Shown here: piece after piece, positions 61,401 to 64,000 of the stretch
How positions within the stretch are numbered: position 1 is the first letter of the stretch
Layout of the letters: each line of letters starts with the position of its first letter
Assembly: GCA_944325825.1 (NCBI GenBank)
Contig: CALVBP010000008.1
Coordinates: 1 to 64,000 of the forward strand
Direction of reading: 5' to 3'
Length of the DNA: 64,000 nt
Origin: Candidatus Gastranaerophilales bacterium
GTDB lineage: Bacteria > Cyanobacteriota > Vampirovibrionia > Gastranaerophilales > Gastranaerophilaceae
The notes under the pieces: model-generated
Told to the model about the DNA's origin: nothing
What the model saw: only the letters and a program-made list of their open reading frames with translations
The model's database searches: none
Program-made: the position numbers and the translations under genes

Positions 61401-62158
61401 AGGGGCAACCTCATGTTTATCCTGAAGATATCAACAACATAAAACTCCCACTTCCTCCAATGAATATTCAAGAAGAAATTGTTAAAGAAATAGAAGCTCA
61501 AGATAATATTGAATTAAAAAATATTTATCAAATTAATCTGCTCAATAATCAAATAACAAAAGAAATAGAAAAGATTGACGGCAAGCAAGATACCATTGGC
61601 AATATTGCAATAAAAGTTACTGATGGGTCTCACAATCCTCCTAAAAAAGTATATTCAAAAGATTATTATATGTTAAGTGCAATTAATATTACAAATTCTG
61701 GCATTGATTTATCGGCTGGATGTCGTTATATTAGCCAAAAAGATTATGAGCAAGAAAATAAAAGAACACAAATTCAAGAAAATGATATACTATTGTCAAT
61801 CGTTGGAACTATTGGAAAATCGTTACTAGTAAATAGTAATATTGGTAATATTACAGTACAAAGAAGTGTTGCTGTAATAAGACCAAATACAAAAGTCATT
61901 GATCCTAAATACTTGCTATTATATGTAAGAAGCAGTGCCTTTCAGAACATACTAACTGAGCTAGCCCATGGTTCACAACAACAAGGAGTATATTTAGATC
62001 AATTAAAAAGTATTAAAATAAAAGTCCCATCAATACAGGAGCAAAAAAGAATTGTTACTGAAATTATGCCAATAGAAGAAGAAATAGAAAAATTACAAAG
62101 AGAAATTGATGAAATACCAACTAAAAAACAGGCAATTCTCGATAAATATTTAATATAA
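58451..62158 (+). CDS. single-chain restriction-modification-specificity protein
   Basis: 1235 residues combining all type I functions. N-terminal nuclease domain of the HsdR_N kind: D-I-L near 103 and ECK near 119 in YLDILVKDLDNKSFLMIECK, plus QLLSYF near 141 (PD-(D/E)XK...Q). Middle N6-adenine methylase: SAM motif DYACGSGHFLTEI near 439 and catalytic NPPY near 556. C-terminal HsdS-like half with two target-recognition domains (about 870-1040 and 1055-1235), each ending in a coiled helix. No helicase motor, so it is closest to type IIG/type I-like single-chain systems. Visibly AT-richer than its neighbours, as for acquired DNA. It forms the whole cargo of the island. Confidence 0.88.
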   Translation: MSDIIKSGIIALGFKPKDGCCNVYFKKFGAYEININYNENNPEKSNIDYGKDIKCGRKTTSNFSQNESFVVLECVNRLLEKGYNPNSIVLEQPYKAGHKDCYLDILVKDLDNKSFLMIECKTWGKEYEKEKNQIFKDGGQLLSYFNQDKNSKALCLYASHIENNEISYRNDIIDTKELSGNNVQELFDSWDNTFYQKGIFEKQINAYDYKNIGLTYDDLQDLKDTDGGTIFNHFAEILRKHIVSDKTNAFNKMFNLFICKIQDEDDNYDKDADLKFQFKCNDTYESFFDRLNNLYKRGNKNYIDIDLPDISQDDFDKLLKLADGKDEHLRKTFNELRYYRSSQEFSFKEVYNKETFEENAEIVKEIVKLLQGYKIKYSQKHQYLGDFFELLLNTGIKQEAGQFFTPIPLTRFICKSIPIKEIIEDKNNKKNDNFLPYVIDYACGSGHFLTEIMDEIDTYVKDFKAEDIKGSRIAKENFESLRNNLKWSKEYVYGIEKDYRLVKTSKVSSFLNGDGDANVMAADGLAPFNDKKYKGILRTEELQKNNSKFDILVANPPYSISGFRTTLKEGKKCFDLYKRLTDNSSEIECLFVERAIQLLKEGGVAGIVLPVSILTNGGIYEKTRELILKNFDIVAIQKLGDNAFMATGTKTIILFMRRKSNLAYSNIEKLVDKFLNDFKDVTINGIEHAFSTYVNNVFEDISFEDYISILQDNPTEKAKKSEILGEYKDYPIEKILETEKEKLVYFIISYSQKIILSDSLEKDIEKEFYGYEFSNRKGHEGIHIYKDEDGVLQSKLYNPENLYDEEKANFYILNNFNGLNSEKIINEIKQSEDHPLRNHIDYINLSDLMSFDLKTFDKQINLNFKKKLKIESKYPVYKIAQIKSLEVQKGTSITAKETQDGDIPVIAGGIKPAYFHNVANRGVNTITISASGANAGYINFFEIPIWASDCSTIISLNENNIKIKYVYELLKSIQKQIYLYQKGKGQPHVYPEDINNIKLPLPPMNIQEEIVKEIEAQDNIELKNIYQINLLNNQITKEIEKIDGKQDTIGNIAIKVTDGSHNPPKKVYSKDYYMLSAINITNSGIDLSAGCRYISQKDYEQENKRTQIQENDILLSIVGTIGKSLLVNSNIGNITVQRSVAVIRPNTKVIDPKYLLLYVRSSAFQNILTELAHGSQQQGVYLDQLKSIKIKVPSIQEQKRIVTEIMPIEEEIEKLQREIDEIPTKKQAILDKYLI

Positions 62159-62258
62159 GTATGCTTGTAAATTTTTAATATTAACGAAACTGGACTTTAC
62201 CAAAATAATCATTTTATCAGTACACTTCAAAATCGGTGTGTAATCCAGCTATATTAAG

Positions 62259-62317
62259 AAAAAATCAAACTATCCGTACAGTCCCCCAAAAGTCCATTTC
62301 GGCAGTTTGATTTTTTT
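62259..62317 (+). terminator. inverted repeat with T-run behind the R-M gene
   Basis: aaaaaatcaaact (62259-62271) pairs with agtttgatttttt (62304-62316). The plus strand ends in seven T, so it can terminate R-M transcription; the minus strand ends in a T-run too. The loop is long (32 bases), so it may instead be paired protein-binding sites. Confidence 0.45.
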
Positions 62318-62374
62318 GGTAAACTTAATTTTCCGACCTGAAAACGCCCTCACAGAGCGGGCTGTCCAAAATAA

Positions 62375-62400
62375 TCAAAGTATCCGTACAAATCAAACCG
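62375..62400 (-). repeat. shortened relative of the 30-bp repeat
   Basis: On the minus strand: ggtttga-tttgtac-ggatac-tttgat, matching copy 2 with four bases missing. A partial form (tgtacggatagtttgat) lies at 62264-62280. Confidence 0.4.
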
Positions 62401-62556
62401 GTCGTTAAATTACAGCAAGTTCCCCTTTTTTGTATTGTCTTGTTTCTTTACAATTTGATTTTCTACCTAATCGGACTAAAAAATACACCCGACAAGCTAC
62501 GCTTGTGGTGAGTTCTCATCCCTTATGTGCCATATTATTTAAACTTCGTTAAAAAA

Positions 62557-62643
62557 CGGAGAGGGTGGGATTCGAACCCACGGAAGGTGTTACCCTTCAC
62601 AGACTTTCGAGGTCCGCACCTTAAACCACTCGGACACCTCTCC
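62557..62643 (-). tRNA. tRNA-Ser(CGA)
   Basis: An 87-nt class II tRNA: acceptor arms GGAGAGG / CCTCTCC plus discriminator G, D-arm GTCCGAGTGG, anticodon loop CTCGAAA with anticodon CGA (reads UCG), a long variable arm, and T-arm GTGGGTTCGAATCCCAC. The G discriminator and variable arm fix the serine identity. The 3' CCA is not encoded. Its 3' end forms the right border of the R-M island. A tgaTATAAT promoter box lies nine bases upstream of the 5' end. Confidence 0.95.
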
Positions 62644-62652
62644 TTATTCCTG

Positions 62653-62661
62653 ATTATATCA
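62653..62661 (-). promoter_or_regulatory. tRNA-Ser promoter -10 box
   Basis: On the minus strand tgaTATAAT ends ten bases before the tRNA 5' end; the -35 region would overlap the terminator stem of the next gene. Confidence 0.55.
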
Positions 62662-62663
62662 AA

Positions 62664-62701
62664 AGATAATGCGGCGCAAAAGAATTTACACCGCATTATC
62701 T
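62664..62701 (-). terminator. terminator of the phosphofructokinase gene
   Basis: agataatgcgg (62664-62674) and ccgcattatct (62691-62701) form an 11-bp stem; on the minus strand it is followed by a short T-run, 13 bases past the stop codon. Confidence 0.75.
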
Positions 62702-62713
62702 GTTATAAATTAA

Positions 62714-64000
62714 CTATCTTACAGCACCTGCAAGCTTTGCTTCACTTTCAAGCTGCAATGTTACTGTCGTTATGTCACAAACTGAAGACGGTCCAAAATA
62801 CTGAATAGCACCCGGGAATAAATATCTGTCATTCATTGCCCAGTCTTCTCTATTTTCTTCCAGTTTCTTAAACACCGGTCCATCAAGTTCCACAAGGGCT
62901 TTCTTAATAACCGGTTTCATTTCACCGTGTCTTCTTTCCATATTCATCATCATAGTAAGAGGAACTCCGCCTGCAATCCAGTCAGAAGCCGGCTCCGTCA
63001 GATTCCTTACAGAAGAAAGATAGCCTGTTAAACCAAAATTAATTAAAGCAAATGCATTATACCCTAGTGAATAACAATAATCCGCATCAAAGTTTGACGG
63101 GAACGCACATCTTCCCTCATACCCGAAGAAATGTGATTGTGCTGAGAATTTACCGATATAAGACCCCTGTAATTTAAGCTCATTCAAGCGCTCTGTAATC
63201 ATTTCAATTAAAAGTTTTTCTGTTTCAATTTTTGATACCTGTACATTACCATGCGGGTCTCTATCTGCAAGTAATTGTCCCTTGATTAATGCCGGAAGAG
63301 ATGAATAAACTTTAGCATTTTCCGAGTCAAGCCTGTTTTCTACAATATCAAATTTTTCTCTGATAGTTGTTGCTCCCAAAAAGCTTGGATCTGTTTCCAA
63401 TGAAGCCATAATATCATTTAAGTTAGCTATCATAGATTTCATTTCAGGAATAAATTCAATCAAACCTTCCGGTATTACGGCTATACCAAAGTTTTTCCCG
63501 ATATCCGCACGTTTTACAATAATATCAGTCATATAGTTTACTACCTGTTCTAATGACATCTTTCTTTGTTCAACTTCTTCTGATATCATTGTGATATTCG
63601 GCTGAGTCTGAAGAGCAGCTTCCAATGCAACATGAGAAGCACTTCTTCCCATAATTTTAACAAAGTGCCAATATTTTTTAGCTGAATTTGCATCCCTTTC
63701 AATATTTCCAATAAGTTCTGCATATGTTTTCGTTGCAGTATCAAAACCGAAGGAAATCTCAATCTGCTCATTTTTCAAATCGCCATCAATAGTTTTCGGG
63801 CAGCCGATTACCTGAATACCGGCATTATGAGCGACAAACCATTCTGCAAGCATTGCAGCATTTGTATTTGAATCATCACCGCCGATTATTACAACAGCAG
63901 ATATATTGAGTTTTTGGCAGGTTGCAAGAGCATCCCTGAACTGTTCTTCTGTTTCCAGCTTGGTTCTGCCGGAACCAATTATATCAAAACCGCCGGTATT
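62714..64000 (-). CDS. PPi-type 6-phosphofructokinase (partial, runs off right edge)
   Basis: The frame is open from the window edge to a stop at 62714-62716, so at least 428 residues are seen and the N-terminus is missing. Motifs: [32 protein letters not shown] (nucleotide/PPi site; the [10 protein letters not shown] form, in place of GGDGS, marks PPi-dependent members), [12 protein letters not shown] with the catalytic Asp, and [15 protein letters not shown]. Reversibly phosphorylates fructose 6-phosphate with pyrophosphate; usual in anaerobes. The C-terminal part ([21 protein letters not shown]) matches long PfpB-like proteins. Its terminator precedes tRNA-Ser. Confidence 0.92.
   Translation of the reverse strand, partial: NTGGFDIIGSGRTKLETEEQFRDALATCQKLNISAVVIIGGDDSNTNAAMLAEWFVAHNAGIQVIGCPKTIDGDLKNEQIEISFGFDTATKTYAELIGNIERDANSAKKYWHFVKIMGRSASHVALEAALQTQPNITMISEEVEQRKMSLEQVVNYMTDIIVKRADIGKNFGIAVIPEGLIEFIPEMKSMIANLNDIMASLETDPSFLGATTIREKFDIVENRLDSENAKVYSSLPALIKGQLLADRDPHGNVQVSKIETEKLLIEMITERLNELKLQGSYIGKFSAQSHFFGYEGRCAFPSNFDADYCYSLGYNAFALINFGLTGYLSSVRNLTEPASDWIAGGVPLTMMMNMERRHGEMKPVIKKALVELDGPVFKKLEENREDWAMNDRYLFPGAIQYFGPSSVCDITTVTLQLESEAKLAGAVR

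Larger units (their letters stand above)
62159..62556. other. 398-bp non-coding right flank of the R-M island
   Basis: No coding frame recognised. It holds a 13-bp inverted repeat with T-run (62259-62317), two short relatives of the ggtttga repeat (62264-62280, 62375-62400), a small gccc...gggc hairpin near 62350 and a caagc-tac-gcttg palindrome near 62500. Confidence 0.55.

Noticed and set aside
58451-62158. BREX PglX or a classical type I HsdM/HsdS pair
   Set aside because: No BREX genes (pglZ, brxC and so on) are near, and nuclease, methylase and specificity parts are in one chain without a helicase HsdR, so a single-chain R-M enzyme fits better.
62527-62643. A plus-strand protein across the tRNA region
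   Set aside because: It is a frame through tRNA-Ser and the terminator; the tRNA fold explains the sequence.
1-64000. CRISPR array, rRNA operon, transposase or integrase in the window
   Set aside because: No regularly spaced repeats, rRNA-like conserved blocks, DDE or tyrosine-recombinase signatures were found.

Overview
The window looks like chromosomal DNA of an AT-rich, outer-membrane-bearing, probably anaerobic bacterium. My best guess is a non-photosynthetic cyanobacterial relative (Vampirovibrionia / Gastranaerophilales, 'Melainabacteria'). The outer membrane is inferred from kdsA (Kdo), a LolA-like carrier, an LpxL-type acyltransferase and an MMPL exporter. Fermentative life is suggested by a PPi-type phosphofructokinase and an acyl-CoA dehydratase activase. 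The lineage guess rests on small secreted proteins with LExxAFG-type repeats and N-terminal F(K/G)G tags that I associate with this group; it is inference, not proof.

Layout. 0-16 kb: housekeeping genes (glutaredoxin, panD, a DAACS symporter, pyrG, gatC, yajQ, mgtE, mtaB, nth, argS) mixed with small unknown genes, a HEPN/MNT toxin-antitoxin-like pair fused by overlaps to nth, and an orphan sugar-binding lipoprotein. 16-33 kb: a DNA2-like helicase-nuclease, priA, purS-purQ, a BrkB-type membrane protein, nrnA, a DciA-like gene, secA, a purine nucleoside phosphorylase operon, bioG-bioC and a soluble PAS histidine kinase. 33-40 kb: phosphohexomutase, two paralogous membrane sulfatase-fold proteins, a kinase-like/methyltransferase fusion and a small DPGTGS membrane protein, together an apparent cell-surface glycan modification locus; then an orphan ABC permease. 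40-44 kb: an activase-kdsA-aroA operon and a DedA protein.

45-57.4 kb holds the main attraction: an aryl-polyene (APE) type II polyketide pigment cluster. Its gene order matches the classical proteobacterial clusters: one minus-strand operon (chain-length factor, PlsC acyltransferase, two ACPs, small membrane protein, AMP-ligase fused to a dehydratase, thioesterase, LolA-like, MMPL exporter, methyltransferase, LpxL-like acyltransferase) and one divergent plus-strand operon (KS, DH, KR, KS). Expected logic: the ligase loads an aromatic acid on an ACP, the KS/CLF and second KS extend it with malonyl units, KR and two hot-dog DH domains make the conjugated polyene, the methyltransferase may cap the aryl head, and acyltransferases plus MMPL/LolA place the pigment lipid in the outer membrane. 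No ammonia lyase, glycosyltransferase, phosphopantetheinyl transferase or DUF3261 lipoprotein is seen nearby.

58-62.6 kb is an AT-richer island carrying a single-chain restriction-modification-specificity protein. It is bounded on the right by tRNA-Ser(CGA) and on the left by a 23-nt near-copy of the tRNA 3' end, as expected for a tRNA-targeted integration whose integrase has been lost. The window ends inside a PPi-phosphofructokinase gene. Several genes (ABC permease, APE chain-length factor, APE methyltransferase, nrnA, a secreted protein) have a -10 box six bases before ATG and no Shine-Dalgarno sequence, suggesting leaderless mRNAs.
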